Shown: one piece after another, positions 16,015 to 25,906 of the stretch
Layout of the letters: each line of letters begins with the position of its first letter
Numbering within the stretch: the first letter of the stretch is position 1
Notes under the pieces: generated by a model
What the model was told of the DNA's origin: nothing
The model's input: only the letters and a program-made list of their open reading frames with translations
Databases searched by the model: none
Program-made: the position numbers and the translations under genes
Source: CAIVVT01 sp052145115
GTDB taxonomy: Bacteria > Acidobacteriota > Terriglobia > Bryobacterales > Bryobacteraceae
Direction: 5' to 3'
Length of the DNA: 64,000 nt
Assembly: GCA_052145115.1 (NCBI GenBank)
Contig: JBKQPG010000028.1
Location: 62,001 to 126,000, forward strand

Positions 16015-17310
16015 ATGGCTGATTCAAAACACTCCCGGGTCGAACACCCGTCCACGGCGGTTCTGACGCGCGGCTTCGACCCCCGGCTTTCGGTTTGGTC
16101 GGCGCGGCCGGCCGTGTTCCGCACTTCGACCTACGTGTTCCCGACGCCCGAGGCGGCCGAGCGGGCCTTCGACATCACGTCCGGGCGGGAGCAGTTGCAG
16201 CCGGGAGAGAATTCGTACCTGATTTACTCGCGCTTCAACCATCCGAACGCCGAGATCCTGGAAGACCAGATGGCGCCGCTGGAGGAGAATGCCGAATGGG
16301 CGCTGGTGTTCAACTCCGGCATGGCGGCCCTCATGACCTCGCTGCTGAGCGTGCTCAAACCGGGCGACGCGATCGTTTATACCGTGCCGCTGTACGGCGG
16401 CACGATGAACATGATGCACCAGTTGCTGGAGCCGCTGGGAATCCAAACCAAGCCCGTCCCGGCGGGGCGCAGCATGGAACTGGACGAGGCGATCCTGGCG
16501 ACCCCGAACCTGCGGGCAGTGCTGATCGAGACGCCGGCCAACCCGACCATGCGGATGACCGACATCAAGCGCGCGGCGCTGAGCGCGGCGCGGCTGGACC
16601 CGAAGCCGGTGGTGATGGTGGACAACACGTTCCTGGGGCCGGTGTTCCAGCACCCGCTGACGCTGGGCGCGGACATGACGATTTACTCGGCCACGAAGTA
16701 CCTGGGCGGTTTCAGCGACCTGCTGGCCGGAATGGTGCTGGGGCGCGATCCGGGGCTGCGCCAGACGATGTTCTCGCTTCGCGGGATGTTCGGCAACATC
16801 CTGCAGCCGGACGAGTGCTGGATCCTGGACGGGCGGCTGCCCACGGTGAGCCTGCGCATGAACCGGCAGAGCAAGAACGCGCAGCGGATCGCCGAAAGCC
16901 TGGTGAACCGCCCGGAGGTCCGCAAGGTTTACTACCCGACGCTGTTCGACGATCCGGAGCAGATCCGCATCCGTCTGTCGCAATGCGATTACCCGGGCGC
17001 CATGCTGTCGATCGAACTGCACGGCGGCAAGGCGGCGGCGTTCGATTTTCTGCGCCACCTGCGCCTGGCCAGAAACGCGGTGTCGTTGGGCGGCATGGAG
17101 ACGCTGGTGTGCCACCCCAAAACGACGACGCACTCGGCGAGCCCGCCGGAGGAGATGGAACTGGCGGCGATCACTGACGGGTTGATTCGGATCTCGGTGG
17201 GCGTCGAGGACTGGCGCGACCTGCTGCGCGACTTCGAGCACGCGCTGGATGCCATCCGGCCGAAGCTCGAAGAGGCCGGCGCGCTCAGCGCAGGAAGGTC
17301 CGCCAGGTAG
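16015..17310 (+). CDS. Cystathionine gamma-synthase/methionine gamma-lyase family PLP enzyme
   Basis: 431 residues; the ATG at 16015 is chosen because AGGAGG (16005-16010) sits 4 bp upstream. Fold type I PLP enzyme of the Cys/Met metabolism family: RFNHPNAEILEDQMAPLE, SGMAALMTSLLSVLKPGD, the PLP-contacting VMVDNTFLGPVFQHPL, and the Schiff-base lysine K228 in SATKYLGG. C-terminal THSASPPEE matches the substrate carboxylate-binding region. Members catalyse gamma-replacement or gamma-elimination on O-acyl-homoserine, cystathionine or methionine; which one is uncertain. Its end overlaps the convergent CPBP gene by 26 bp. Confidence 0.9.
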   Translation: MADSKHSRVEHPSTAVLTRGFDPRLSVWSARPAVFRTSTYVFPTPEAAERAFDITSGREQLQPGENSYLIYSRFNHPNAEILEDQMAPLEENAEWALVFNSGMAALMTSLLSVLKPGDAIVYTVPLYGGTMNMMHQLLEPLGIQTKPVPAGRSMELDEAILATPNLRAVLIETPANPTMRMTDIKRAALSAARLDPKPVVMVDNTFLGPVFQHPLTLGADMTIYSATKYLGGFSDLLAGMVLGRDPGLRQTMFSLRGMFGNILQPDECWILDGRLPTVSLRMNRQSKNAQRIAESLVNRPEVRKVYYPTLFDDPEQIRIRLSQCDYPGAMLSIELHGGKAAAFDFLRHLRLARNAVSLGGMETLVCHPKTTTHSASPPEEMELAAITDGLIRISVGVEDWRDLLRDFEHALDAIRPKLEEAGALSAGRSAR

Positions 17311-18229
17311 TCACCAGCAGGGCGTGCGCGACCATGGCGGCGCGCAGGCCTCCGCCTGTGCGATAGGCCAGGCCATAGGCCGCGCCAGCCACGGCGGCGA
17401 CGAGCGCGAAACGCCAATTGGGGAAATGGCTGTAGCGCAAGTGCGCCGCCCCAAACAGCAATGAAGCGCCGATCAGGGCCCAGGCCGCGCTGCCGCTCCA
17501 ATCCTCGAACCATTGCTGCAACAGGGCGCGGAAGAAGAACTCCTCGCTCAGCGCGACCACCCACAGGATGCCGAAAAACATAGCGCCGGCGGCAACGCAT
17601 TGGAACCACGTCGAGGGCCAGACGAGACGCGCGAAACCGGTCCAGGCGACGGCTAACGCCAGCGGCGGCAGGACGGCCAGATACCACAGAAAACCGGCGC
17701 GCCAGTGGCGTTTTTCAGGCCAGAAGCCGAAGTCCGGGTTGAGGCCGCGGACGTTGAGCATGGTCGCCAGGCCAGCCTGTATCCAAAACAAGTGGCCCAG
17801 CAGGGCCGCGGGCAACCTGGGTTGCGGAGACGGGTAGAGGGCCGCGAACCAATTGAAGAGCACGGGCGCGGCAAGCAGCGCGACGAAGCCGAGATCGGTG
17901 AGCCGGCCGCGCGGCAGAAAATGAAACCAGAAGGCGGCCACGGCCGTGAGCGCGAGCAGCGCGACCAGCACGCGCGGACGGAACAGGCCGCAGGGGATGG
18001 AATAAATCAGCCACGGCCAGGGCGCGAACAGCAGCAGGCGCGCGGGCGTCCACAGGCGGCGCAACTCAGGGAATGCCAGGCTCGAGTAGGCACAAAGTTG
18101 CAACAGGCCGGCCGCGCCGACCGCGGCGGCGACGCCCGGCGGGAGATGCTGAGTGGCGGCATAGGCGGAGCCGAAGACCAGGCCGGCCAGGCAGATAATG
18201 GAGACGGTGATCAGATACGGCTTGGGCAC
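17285..18229 (-). CDS. CPBP family intramembrane glutamic protease
   Basis: 314 residues with a GTG start at 18229; an ATG at 18385 in the same frame would add a non-hydrophobic segment overlapping the divergent gene's signal peptide, so the shorter form is preferred (uncertain). Eight or so membrane helices. The CPBP (Abi) motifs are at the C-terminus: SEEFFFRALLQQWFE (EExxxR), FGAAHLRYSHFPNW and a final helix with AAMVAHALL. Relatives include the CAAX prenyl protease Rce1 and bacteriocin-immunity proteins. Substrate unknown. It is divergent from and slightly overlaps the LolA-like gene. Confidence 0.8.
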   Translation of the reverse strand: MPKPYLITVSIICLAGLVFGSAYAATQHLPPGVAAAVGAAGLLQLCAYSSLAFPELRRLWTPARLLLFAPWPWLIYSIPCGLFRPRVLVALLALTAVAAFWFHFLPRGRLTDLGFVALLAAPVLFNWFAALYPSPQPRLPAALLGHLFWIQAGLATMLNVRGLNPDFGFWPEKRHWRAGFLWYLAVLPPLALAVAWTGFARLVWPSTWFQCVAAGAMFFGILWVVALSEEFFFRALLQQWFEDWSGSAAWALIGASLLFGAAHLRYSHFPNWRFALVAAVAGAAYGLAYRTGGGLRAAMVAHALLVTTWRTFLR

Positions 18230-19019
18230 TTTGGTTGGGCTGGGGAGACGGGCCGCACGCTCGGCGCTGGGCTGCTCCGCACTATTCTTCACGTTAGCCT
18301 GTCCACTGATTCCAACGCTGGCGCTGCAGGCGCAAGAGCCGCCGCCGGAGTTGACGCGCCGCGTCGCCGAGCAGGAGTCGGCCAATGCCGAGGCGCGCGG
18401 CCACTATGCCTACCGCCAGGAAGTGCTGCTGGAAGAGTTGCCCGTGCGGGGGCAACCCGGAGGGCGCTACCAGGAGACGCGCGACGTCATCTTTTCTCCG
18501 GCGGGGGAACGGACTGAGCGCGCCATCGGCCAAGCGCAGTCGACGCTGAACCGCCTGCAGATGACGGCCGAGGATTTCGACGACATCCGCAATATCCAGC
18601 CGATCCTGCTGACGCCGGAACTGCTGCCGCGCTACGAAGTGAGATACCGCGGCGAGGAGACGATGGACGGACGCGATTGCTGGGTGCTGCAGGTCCGGCC
18701 GAAGCAGATCCTGCAGGGCATGCGGCTGTTCGAGGGCACGCTGTGGGCGGAGAAGAAGGGCCTGAACATCGTGCGCATCGAGGGGCAGGCCGTGCCGCCG
18801 GTCTACACGCGGGTGCGCGGCGAGCTGAGCGAGAATCTGTTCCCGCACTTCGTCACCACGCGCATGGAACTGGAGGGCCACTGGTTCCCCGCCCTGACCT
18901 TGGCCGAAGACACGCTGCCGTTCCGCACGGGAGCGCTGCGGATTCGCATGACGATCCGCTACAAAGATTACAAGCGCTTCGGAGCCGAGTCGAAGATCAC
19001 GTACGAAGAGCCGAAGTAG
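18198..19019 (+). CDS. Secreted LolA-like outer-membrane-lipoprotein-sorting-type protein
   Basis: 273 residues with an N-terminal signal (RRAARSALGCSALFFTLACP..., cleavage probably after ALALQA). The mature part has the features of the LolA/LolB-like open beta-barrel proteins annotated as outer membrane lipoprotein-sorting proteins: EVRYRGEETMDGRDCWVLQV, LFEGTLWAEKKGLNIVRIEG and the final MTIRYKDYKRFGAESK. These probably bind lipid or lipoprotein in the periplasm. The start is uncertain: no strong ribosome site is seen and the 5' end overlaps the divergent CPBP gene by 32 bp. Confidence 0.7.
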   Translation: METVIRYGLGTLVGLGRRAARSALGCSALFFTLACPLIPTLALQAQEPPPELTRRVAEQESANAEARGHYAYRQEVLLEELPVRGQPGGRYQETRDVIFSPAGERTERAIGQAQSTLNRLQMTAEDFDDIRNIQPILLTPELLPRYEVRYRGEETMDGRDCWVLQVRPKQILQGMRLFEGTLWAEKKGLNIVRIEGQAVPPVYTRVRGELSENLFPHFVTTRMELEGHWFPALTLAEDTLPFRTGALRIRMTIRYKDYKRFGAESKITYEEPK

Positions 19020-19126
19020 GCACGGGGCCTATGTGGACGATGAACCGTCGATTCGGCCGCGGCGGCTGTGATTCGCGCGGATTTCGAATCAATGCGCGGC
19101 CGCTGCAGCCGGGGGGCGTGCGTGGC

Positions 19127-21037
19127 TCAGCGCAGCGCCTCAGCCTGCCGCAGCGCGTCGCCGGAGAGCCCGTAGGCCTCGAGGATCGCGCCGCTGGAGC
19201 GCAGCAGCACAGCCTTGGCCTTGGCGTAGGAGCCGCGCGCGGCCAGCTCCGTCAGCCGGGCTTGCGACAGCACGGTCTGGAATTGATTCACGCTGAAGGC
19301 GGTGCCCAGACCCTCCTCGAAACGCGCCTTTTCGGCCTCCAGCGACTCGGTCTGCAGGCGCGCGGCCTCGGAGGCCGCCTCATAAGACGCCTGGGCGCGG
19401 CGCAGCGAAATCACGGCATCCTCGACCTCCAGCCACGCCTGGTTGCGGAACTGCTCCAGCCGGACCTCGGCCTGCCGGGAGGCGATCTCATCGCGCGCGG
19501 CGTCGGCCTGAGCGGTGCGATTGCGCAGCGGCAGGTTCAACTGAATGCCCGCGCCGTAGATCGGATAGTTACGCTGGAAGACCTGCGCGAGGGCGCTGCC
19601 GTAGCCGCCCAAAAACGTCGTATCGGGGTTGACGGCGAAGGGGCTGCGGTCGCCGGCCAGTCCGGTGTTCTCGGCAAAGGCCACCAGGTCGAGCTGCGGC
19701 TTGAGGGCGTTGCGCGAGCCTTCGAGCGAGATGCGCGTATTCTCCGCCTGCAGGCCGGCCTGCAGCAGATCCGGGCGGTCGGCGAGCGCCTGGGCAATCA
19801 GCTTGCCGGCGTCCAAATCCTCGGAGCCGCGCGGCAATTCCAGGGTGTCGGTCGGCACGACGCGCGCGTTCCGCACCGCTGCATCGGTGAGCCCCTGGCG
19901 GAACAGGATGGTCTTGAAGATCGCCTCCTGCTCCTCCTCAAGCGCGCGTGAGTTGATCAAATCCTGCCTGGCCGAGAGCACACCGGCGTTGACGCGGGTC
20001 TGCTCAATCGGCGGCAGAACGCCTTCCTGCACGCGCGCGTCGACCTCGCGCTTCAGCCACTCGGCCAGCTCGAGATTCTGCTGCTTCACCTGCACGTCCT
20101 CGCGCAGCGTCGCCAGGTCGATGTACAGGCGCACGACGCCGTACACTGTGCTGACCAGTTGCTGCTGGAACAGCAGGCTGGCGATGCGCTGCTGGTTGGC
20201 GGCGATGCGGATGTAGCGGCGGTTCAGGCCGCGCCCGAAGCCGCGCAGCAGCGGCTGGGTCACGCTGAGCGAAAAGCTCGAAGTCACGAAGGGGCTGTAA
20301 TTGCTCTGGTCCGAGTTGATCGTATTGCGCGAGTTGTCGAAGGCGAGCGAGGCGGTCGCGCCGCTCGAGAAGCCTTGCTGGAGGCCGGCGTTGGCGTTCA
20401 TCGAGCTGGCGACCACGTTGCTCGTGCCGTAGCTGGCGGGATCGAGCTCCTGGGTCGAAGTGTGCGCGTAGTTGAGCGTCGCATTGAGCGACGGGTCGTA
20501 GTCCGGCAGGACCGATCCCGTGCTGAGCGTGTTCTGGCCGAGCAGGGAGAGGTTTCCCTGGGTCTCGATGAGAACGCCCAGTTCCGATGGATTGGTGGGG
20601 ATGCTGGAGCCGCCGCCGGCCTGCGCGCCGAGGCTCGTCAGCAGCGGGCTGGCGGGGCCGCCAATGCCCAGAGGAACCTCGTTGACCAGGTACTGGAGTC
20701 CGCGCGTCACGCCGCCGCCCTGCGCGCGCAGGAGATCCTGGCGCGCGGCCAGGATGTTGTAGCGCTGCAGTTCGACGTCCAGGTTGTTTTCGATCGCGAT
20801 GTCGATGGCGTCGCGCAGCGACAGGTACAGTTGCCCCGCCCGCAGCAGATCGGCGTAGCGCGAGCCGCTGCTCCAGCGCGGCGCCGGCACGGAGAGCGGC
20901 CGCCATGGGGCGGAGAAACGGCTCCAGCCATCGGTTTTCGTTGGCGAACTCGCGCCCGGAGCGGGCGGATCGGCGGCCGCGGCCGACAGCGCCAGCAGCG
21001 CGGACACGATCAGAGCCAGATATTGCCGCATGCGCAT
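19127..21037 (-). CDS. TolC family outer membrane efflux protein
   Basis: 636 residues from the ATG at 21037, which is preceded by GGGGAA; a TTG at 21055 overlapping the previous stop is the alternative. Signal peptide (RQYLALIVSALLALSAAAAD), then two repeats of the outer membrane efflux domain: ~residues 85-330 (AIDIAIENNLDVELQRYNI) and ~350-600 (ADRPDLLQAGLQAENTRISL, then YPIYGAGIQLNLPL and the EDAVISLRRAQASYEAA helix). Longer than E. coli TolC because of a Ser/Asn/Gln-rich section at ~130-250. It is the outer-membrane channel of the RND pump encoded immediately upstream, in the same operon. Confidence 0.92.
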   Translation of the reverse strand: MRMRQYLALIVSALLALSAAAADPPAPGASSPTKTDGWSRFSAPWRPLSVPAPRWSSGSRYADLLRAGQLYLSLRDAIDIAIENNLDVELQRYNILAARQDLLRAQGGGVTRGLQYLVNEVPLGIGGPASPLLTSLGAQAGGGSSIPTNPSELGVLIETQGNLSLLGQNTLSTGSVLPDYDPSLNATLNYAHTSTQELDPASYGTSNVVASSMNANAGLQQGFSSGATASLAFDNSRNTINSDQSNYSPFVTSSFSLSVTQPLLRGFGRGLNRRYIRIAANQQRIASLLFQQQLVSTVYGVVRLYIDLATLREDVQVKQQNLELAEWLKREVDARVQEGVLPPIEQTRVNAGVLSARQDLINSRALEEEQEAIFKTILFRQGLTDAAVRNARVVPTDTLELPRGSEDLDAGKLIAQALADRPDLLQAGLQAENTRISLEGSRNALKPQLDLVAFAENTGLAGDRSPFAVNPDTTFLGGYGSALAQVFQRNYPIYGAGIQLNLPLRNRTAQADAARDEIASRQAEVRLEQFRNQAWLEVEDAVISLRRAQASYEAASEAARLQTESLEAEKARFEEGLGTAFSVNQFQTVLSQARLTELAARGSYAKAKAVLLRSSGAILEAYGLSGDALRQAEALR

Positions 21038-21051
21038 CGATGGTTCCCCGC

Positions 21052-22476
21052 TCAACTGGCCTTCTTCGGCTCCGGCGCGGCCTGCGCCGAAGGGGCGCCG
21101 GCGGGAAGCGGACGCAGGAACGGACGGGCCTCGACGGCCACGCCCTCGCGGACCTTGTCGTTCGGATTCACGATCACCTGCATGCCGGCCTCGAGCCCGG
21201 ACAAAACCTCCAGATCCGTCCCGCTGTCGCGCCCGACCTGAATGGGAGTGAAGTGCACCCTCCCGGCGCGGTCCACGACGGCGGCCATGGTGCCCTGGGC
21301 GCGCGCCACCAGGGCCTCGGAAGGCATCAGCAATGGAGGGTTCTCGCGGGCCGCGCGCAGAGTCACGTTGGCGTACATGCCGGGCAGCAGATCACCGCGT
21401 GGATTGGGCACATGCACCTCGACCAGCATGGTGCGCGTGGCGGGGTCGAGCGAATCGGAAAAACGCACGATCTTCCCGCTGAACGTCCTGCCCGGGCGCT
21501 CGCTCAGGCCGATCTCGGTGGTCTGCCCGACGCGCACCTGGCTGGCGTTCACCTGCGGAACATTGATGTACGTGCGCAGCACGCCGGTTTGGGCCACGCG
21601 AAACAGCATCGTATTGCCGGCCGTCACCAGCGTGCCCAGATCGACGTTGCGCAAGGTCACGACGCCCGCGAACGGGGCGCGCACTTTCAGGTAGCTGAAC
21701 AGATCCTTCAAACGGGCGAGGTTAGCCTCAGCCGCCGAAACGTTGTTCTGCGCCGCAGCCACGGCCTTGCGGAGGGACTCCACCGCCGCATCGCTGGCCT
21801 GGTATTGGGCCTGGTAGGTGTCGTTCTCCTGACGCGAGACGATGCCGCGTTTCTGCAGATTGCCGTAGCGCAGCGCCGAAACGCGCGCCAGTTCACGATT
21901 CGCCAGCCCCTCGGCGAGGTTGGCGTTGGACTGCTCCAGGGCGGACCGGGCCTGGTCCAGCGCGGCCGCGGCCTGTTTCACCTGTTGATCGAGTTCGGGG
22001 GCTTCGATCTCGGCCAGCAACTGGCCCGCGGCGACGCGGTCGCCGATGTCGACCAAGCGGCGTTTGATATAGCCGTCGGCGCGCGCCAGCACCGGCGCTT
22101 CGGTGAGCGGCTGCATCGTGCCGGGCAGTGTGACCGAAGTCTCGCGCGGCGCCGGGATCACAACGGCCGCCGGTACGATGGGCCGGGCGGCGAGCGCCTG
22201 TGAGGTTTCGGCGGCCAGCACCTGGCGCTGCCGCAGCTTGGGCAGCAACCCCGCCGCGAAGCCCACGGCGACAGTCAGGACCACCGCGATCAGCAGGCCG
22301 CGCAACAGCGAGGGGCGCGGACGCGGCGGCGCCAGGCGCGGCGTTTCGAGCCGCGCGGTCCCGTGATGCTGGTGCAAGGCCGCCAGTTCGCGTTCCAGCA
22401 ATTCGACTTTCCGTCGCAGCAGCTCGTTGTCGTCAGACGCCACTGCGGGGGGCGGTCCAGGCGTTTCCGGTTTCAT
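21052..22476 (-). CDS. RND efflux periplasmic adaptor (HlyD/AcrA type)
   Basis: 474 residues. A cytosolic N-terminal segment with coiled-coil (NELLRRKVELLERELAALHQ) precedes one membrane helix (LLIAVVLTVAVGFAAGLLP). Then follow the split lipoyl domain (RADGYIKRRLVDIGDRVAAG ... FSYLKVRAPFAGVVTLRNVD), a long helical hairpin, a beta-barrel (TEIGLSERPGRTFSGKIVRF) and a membrane-proximal domain. It bridges the inner-membrane pump and TolC. The gene overlaps the pump gene by 4 bp (ATGA), showing tight translational coupling. Confidence 0.93.
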   Translation of the reverse strand: MKPETPGPPPAVASDDNELLRRKVELLERELAALHQHHGTARLETPRLAPPRPRPSLLRGLLIAVVLTVAVGFAAGLLPKLRQRQVLAAETSQALAARPIVPAAVVIPAPRETSVTLPGTMQPLTEAPVLARADGYIKRRLVDIGDRVAAGQLLAEIEAPELDQQVKQAAAALDQARSALEQSNANLAEGLANRELARVSALRYGNLQKRGIVSRQENDTYQAQYQASDAAVESLRKAVAAAQNNVSAAEANLARLKDLFSYLKVRAPFAGVVTLRNVDLGTLVTAGNTMLFRVAQTGVLRTYINVPQVNASQVRVGQTTEIGLSERPGRTFSGKIVRFSDSLDPATRTMLVEVHVPNPRGDLLPGMYANVTLRAARENPPLLMPSEALVARAQGTMAAVVDRAGRVHFTPIQVGRDSGTDLEVLSGLEAGMQVIVNPNDKVREGVAVEARPFLRPLPAGAPSAQAAPEPKKAS

Positions 22477-25400
22477 TCGCGTTCTTCCTTCAAGATCCGT
22501 TCCTCATGGTCGACCGGTGGCTTCGTGCGGAGCAGGCTGTAGACCAGCGGCACCACGAACAGCGTCGAGACCGTGGCCACCAGCAGACCGCCGATCACGG
22601 CCCGGCCGAGCGGCGCGTTCTGTTCGCCGCCTTCCCCAAATCCCAGCGCCATCGGCAGCATGCCGAGAATCATCGCCGCGGCGGTCATGATCACGGGCCG
22701 GATGCGCACCGTGCCGGCCGACAGCGCGGCGGCGCGGGCGTCCAGGCCCTCCGCGCGCTCGTCGTTGGCAAACACGACCATCAGGATGCTGTTCGCCGTG
22801 GCCACGCCGATGCACATGATGGCGCCCATCAGCGACGGCACGCTGAGCGTGGTCTGGGTCATGAACAGCATCCACAGGATCCCCGCCATGGCCCCGGGGA
22901 GCGGCATCAGAATGATGAACGGGTCGAGCCACGACTGGAAGTTCACCACCATCAGCAGGTACACCAGAATGACGGCCAGAATCAAACCCAGCGCCAGCCG
23001 TTCGAACGAGCTTTGCATCGTCTCCACCTGGCCCCGCACCACCATGGACGCGCCGGGCGGCAGCTTTCGCAGCAGACTATCGACGATGGCGCGCACCTTG
23101 TCGCCGACGGCGCCCAGGTCGCTGCGGTCGACGTTGGCGTAGACGTCGAATACTGGCTGGACATTGTAGTGGGTGACGATCAGCGGGGCGACGGCGCGCG
23201 AGGTGGTCGCGACGTTGCTCAGCAGTTGCGTCGCGGGAGGCTGGGCGCCCGGATTGCCGTATCCGACGCTGGATTGCGCCGGCGAAGCAGCCAAGGATGC
23301 GTCCGTGGCCGTGGGATTCATCCCGCCCATGGTGGAGTTACGGCCCGATCCGCCGGCGCTGATGGGGGTGCGCATCAGCTTGTCCAGGCTGGGGACGGCG
23401 TACTGCGGGGTTTGCACGCCGACCAGATAATTGACGCCGTTGGCCCAGTTCAGATAGTAATTGGGCGCCACCTGCGTGCTGCCGCTGAGCGAGATGAGCA
23501 TACTGGAGGCCACATCCTGCTGGGTCAAGCCGAACTGCGCGGCGCGGCTGCGGTCCACGTGGACGCGGATTTCGGGGTAGTCGACGATCTGGTGAATGTG
23601 CACGTCGGCGGCGCCGGGAATGCGCTCGATCCGCCGCTCGACCTCCCGCGCCAGGGCGTAGTTGGCTTCGGCGTTGCGGCCCACGATCTGAACGTCGATC
23701 GGCGCCGGCAGCCCGAAGTTCAGAATCTGGTTGGTCATGTTGGCCGCTTCGAAGTAGAACGTCGCTTCGGGGAAGCGCGCATTCAGGCGCTTGCGCAGCA
23801 GGTCGCGGTACTCGTCGCCGGAGCGGACATGATCGGGCTTCAGGGCGATGAGGATGTCCCCGTCGCCCGGGCCGATGTTGGGGTTGTCGCTGTAGGCCAG
23901 GTTCGAGCCGCTGGTCGGCAGCCCGATGTTGTCCAGGATCGTATCCAGGTCGCCCGGCGGGATCACGCTGCGGATTTCAGATTCGATGTCGCCGAACAGC
24001 ACTTCGGTCTGCTCAATGCGCGTTCCAACCGGAGCGCGCGCATGCAGCCGCAACTGGCCGGCGTCGATCTCCGGGAAGAAGTCCCGGCCCACGAACCGCC
24101 CCAGGCCCAGCGAGAGCAGCGAGAATCCGAAGAAGCCGATCAGGATCAGTCCGCGATGGTCCAGCGACCAGTCGAGCATGCCGGTGTAGGATGCGCGGAA
24201 ACGTTCGAAGACGTGATGAAACTTGAAGTGCACCCGCCAGAAGATATCGTGCCGCTGGCCGTCGGCGCGCGCCTCGCCGTGCTCGCCATGCTGGTACATC
24301 GCGATTTCGCTGCGCAGCAGGTAGTAGACCAGCGTCGGCACGAGCGTGCGCGATAGCAGGTAGGAAGCCAGCATCGCGAAGACCACCGCCAGGGCCAGCG
24401 GCGTGAACAGGAAGCGCGCCGCGCCAGTCAACAACAGCACCGGCACGAACACGATGCAGATGGCGAGCGTGGAAACGAACGCCGGCACGGCGATCTGCGA
24501 CGCGCCGTCCAGCACGGCCCGCACCATGGGCTTGCGCATGGCCATGTTGCGGTGCGTGTTCTCCAGCTCCACCGTCGCGTCGTCCACCAGGATGCCGACG
24601 GCCAGCGCCAGTCCGCCCAGAGTCATCGTGTTGATCGTTTCGCCGAGCATGCTCAGAACGACCAGCGAGGTCAGAATCGACAGCGGAATGGAGATGCAGA
24701 CGATCATCGTGCTGCGCCAGCTTCCCAGGAACAAGAGGATCATCAGGCCGGTCAGCAGCGCGGCCATCGTGGCTTCCCTGACCACGCCGTTGATCGAGGC
24801 GCGGACGAAAATCGACTGGTCGAACAGCGGGCGCACAACGAGATCCCTGGGCAGACCGGCAAGTATCTTCGGCAGCGCCGCTTTCACCTTGTCGACAATG
24901 TCCAGCGTCGAGGCCTGCCCGTTGCGGATCACCGTCAGCAGCGCGCCGCGCGTGCCGTCCTGGCGCACGATGTTGCCCTGCACTGCAAAGCCATCCCGAA
25001 CCTGCGCCACGTCGCCCAGGTAAACGATGGCTCCGTTCACGGTCTTCACGGGCAGGTGGTTGAACTCATCCACGGTCCGCGGGCTGCTGTTGACCTTGAC
25101 CTGATATTCTTTCCCGCCGAACTTCGCCGTGCCCGCCGGCAGGATCAGATTCTGCTGGTTCAGGGCGCTCGAGATATCGGCGGCCGACAGGCCGCGCGCC
25201 GTCATCAGGTCGGGGTTGAGGTCGACCATCACTTCGCGGTACTTGCCGCCGTAAGGCGTCGGCACCGAGGCGCCCTGCACCGTGGCCAGTTGCGTGCGGA
25301 TGAAGTTCAGGCCGATGTCCGCGATGGCCTGCTCGCTCAGCACCGGGCTGCTGAGGCCCAACTGCAGCACGGGCACCGCCGAGGCGTCGTACTTCAGCAC

Positions 25401-25784
25401 GTTGGGCGGCATCGTCCCCGGCGGCAAAATGCGCAGCAGCGTCTGGCAGATCGCGGTCACCTGCGCCACGGCCATATCAATCTTGACGTTGGGCTGGAAA
25501 TAAAGGCGGATAATCGACACGCCGTTGTAGGATTGCGACTCGATGTGCTCGATGTCGTTGACCGTCGTGGTCATCGCCCGCTCGGTGATGGTGATGATGC
25601 GCTTTTCCATCTCCTCCGGGGAGATGCCGGCGTAGCTCCACACCACGCTCACCACCGGGATGTCGATGTGCGGGAAGATGTCCACCGGCATGGTCACCAT
25701 CGCCCCGACCCCCAGCAGGATCATGAGGCACGACATGACGATGAATGTATAAGGACGCCTGAGCGCCAGCCGGACAATCCACAT
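22473..25784 (-). CDS. RND multidrug efflux permease (HAE1/AcrB-like)
   Basis: 1103 residues from MWIVRLALRRPYTFIVM; upstream in-frame codons lack the family pattern. Twelve membrane helices with two large periplasmic loops. The proton-relay pair is present in TM4 (LAVGILVDDATVELENTHRN), as are the TM2-3 and TM11 blocks (GAIMCIGVATANSILMV). The second periplasmic loop carries a Gly/Ser/Asn/Pro-rich stretch (about SAGGSGRNSTMGG through NPGAQPPATQ), unusual for AcrB and probably a disordered loop. It exports substrates via the adjacent adaptor and TolC; specificity (drug or metal) cannot be read, but DD in TM4 favours organic compounds over CusA-type metals. Confidence 0.93.
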   Translation of the reverse strand: MWIVRLALRRPYTFIVMSCLMILLGVGAMVTMPVDIFPHIDIPVVSVVWSYAGISPEEMEKRIITITERAMTTTVNDIEHIESQSYNGVSIIRLYFQPNVKIDMAVAQVTAICQTLLRILPPGTMPPNVLKYDASAVPVLQLGLSSPVLSEQAIADIGLNFIRTQLATVQGASVPTPYGGKYREVMVDLNPDLMTARGLSAADISSALNQQNLILPAGTAKFGGKEYQVKVNSSPRTVDEFNHLPVKTVNGAIVYLGDVAQVRDGFAVQGNIVRQDGTRGALLTVIRNGQASTLDIVDKVKAALPKILAGLPRDLVVRPLFDQSIFVRASINGVVREATMAALLTGLMILLFLGSWRSTMIVCISIPLSILTSLVVLSMLGETINTMTLGGLALAVGILVDDATVELENTHRNMAMRKPMVRAVLDGASQIAVPAFVSTLAICIVFVPVLLLTGAARFLFTPLALAVVFAMLASYLLSRTLVPTLVYYLLRSEIAMYQHGEHGEARADGQRHDIFWRVHFKFHHVFERFRASYTGMLDWSLDHRGLILIGFFGFSLLSLGLGRFVGRDFFPEIDAGQLRLHARAPVGTRIEQTEVLFGDIESEIRSVIPPGDLDTILDNIGLPTSGSNLAYSDNPNIGPGDGDILIALKPDHVRSGDEYRDLLRKRLNARFPEATFYFEAANMTNQILNFGLPAPIDVQIVGRNAEANYALAREVERRIERIPGAADVHIHQIVDYPEIRVHVDRSRAAQFGLTQQDVASSMLISLSGSTQVAPNYYLNWANGVNYLVGVQTPQYAVPSLDKLMRTPISAGGSGRNSTMGGMNPTATDASLAASPAQSSVGYGNPGAQPPATQLLSNVATTSRAVAPLIVTHYNVQPVFDVYANVDRSDLGAVGDKVRAIVDSLLRKLPPGASMVVRGQVETMQSSFERLALGLILAVILVYLLMVVNFQSWLDPFIILMPLPGAMAGILWMLFMTQTTLSVPSLMGAIMCIGVATANSILMVVFANDERAEGLDARAAALSAGTVRIRPVIMTAAAMILGMLPMALGFGEGGEQNAPLGRAVIGGLLVATVSTLFVVPLVYSLLRTKPPVDHEERILKEERE

Positions 25785-25890
25785 AGTTACTGTCCCTAAT
25801 GAATCCGTGCCCGAGACCAGGGCACAAGCTCGTGCTTCCGGGGAACAACCCCCTCCTTCCATCGGATGACACTATGGCGATCGGGCGAAA

Positions 25891-25906
25891 TAGCCCTTTC
25901 GGGCTA
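25891..25906. repeat. Hairpin in the gap between response regulator and RND genes
   Basis: TAGCCC-TTTC-GGGCTA is a perfect 6-bp stem; on the minus strand the loop is GAAA, a stable tetraloop. It lies 107 bp upstream of the RND gene within a 284-bp gap (25785-26068) that otherwise contains no gene and no clear promoter. Confidence 0.4.

Noticed and set aside
16024..17241. 405-codon frame opposite the PLP enzyme
   Set aside because: Antisense shadow; the opposite strand encodes a full fold-type-I PLP enzyme with its lysine and ribosome site.
22200..24356. Long plus-strand frame opposite the RND and adaptor genes
   Set aside because: Shadow of conserved membrane genes; translation is His/Arg/Gly-rich without recognisable motifs.
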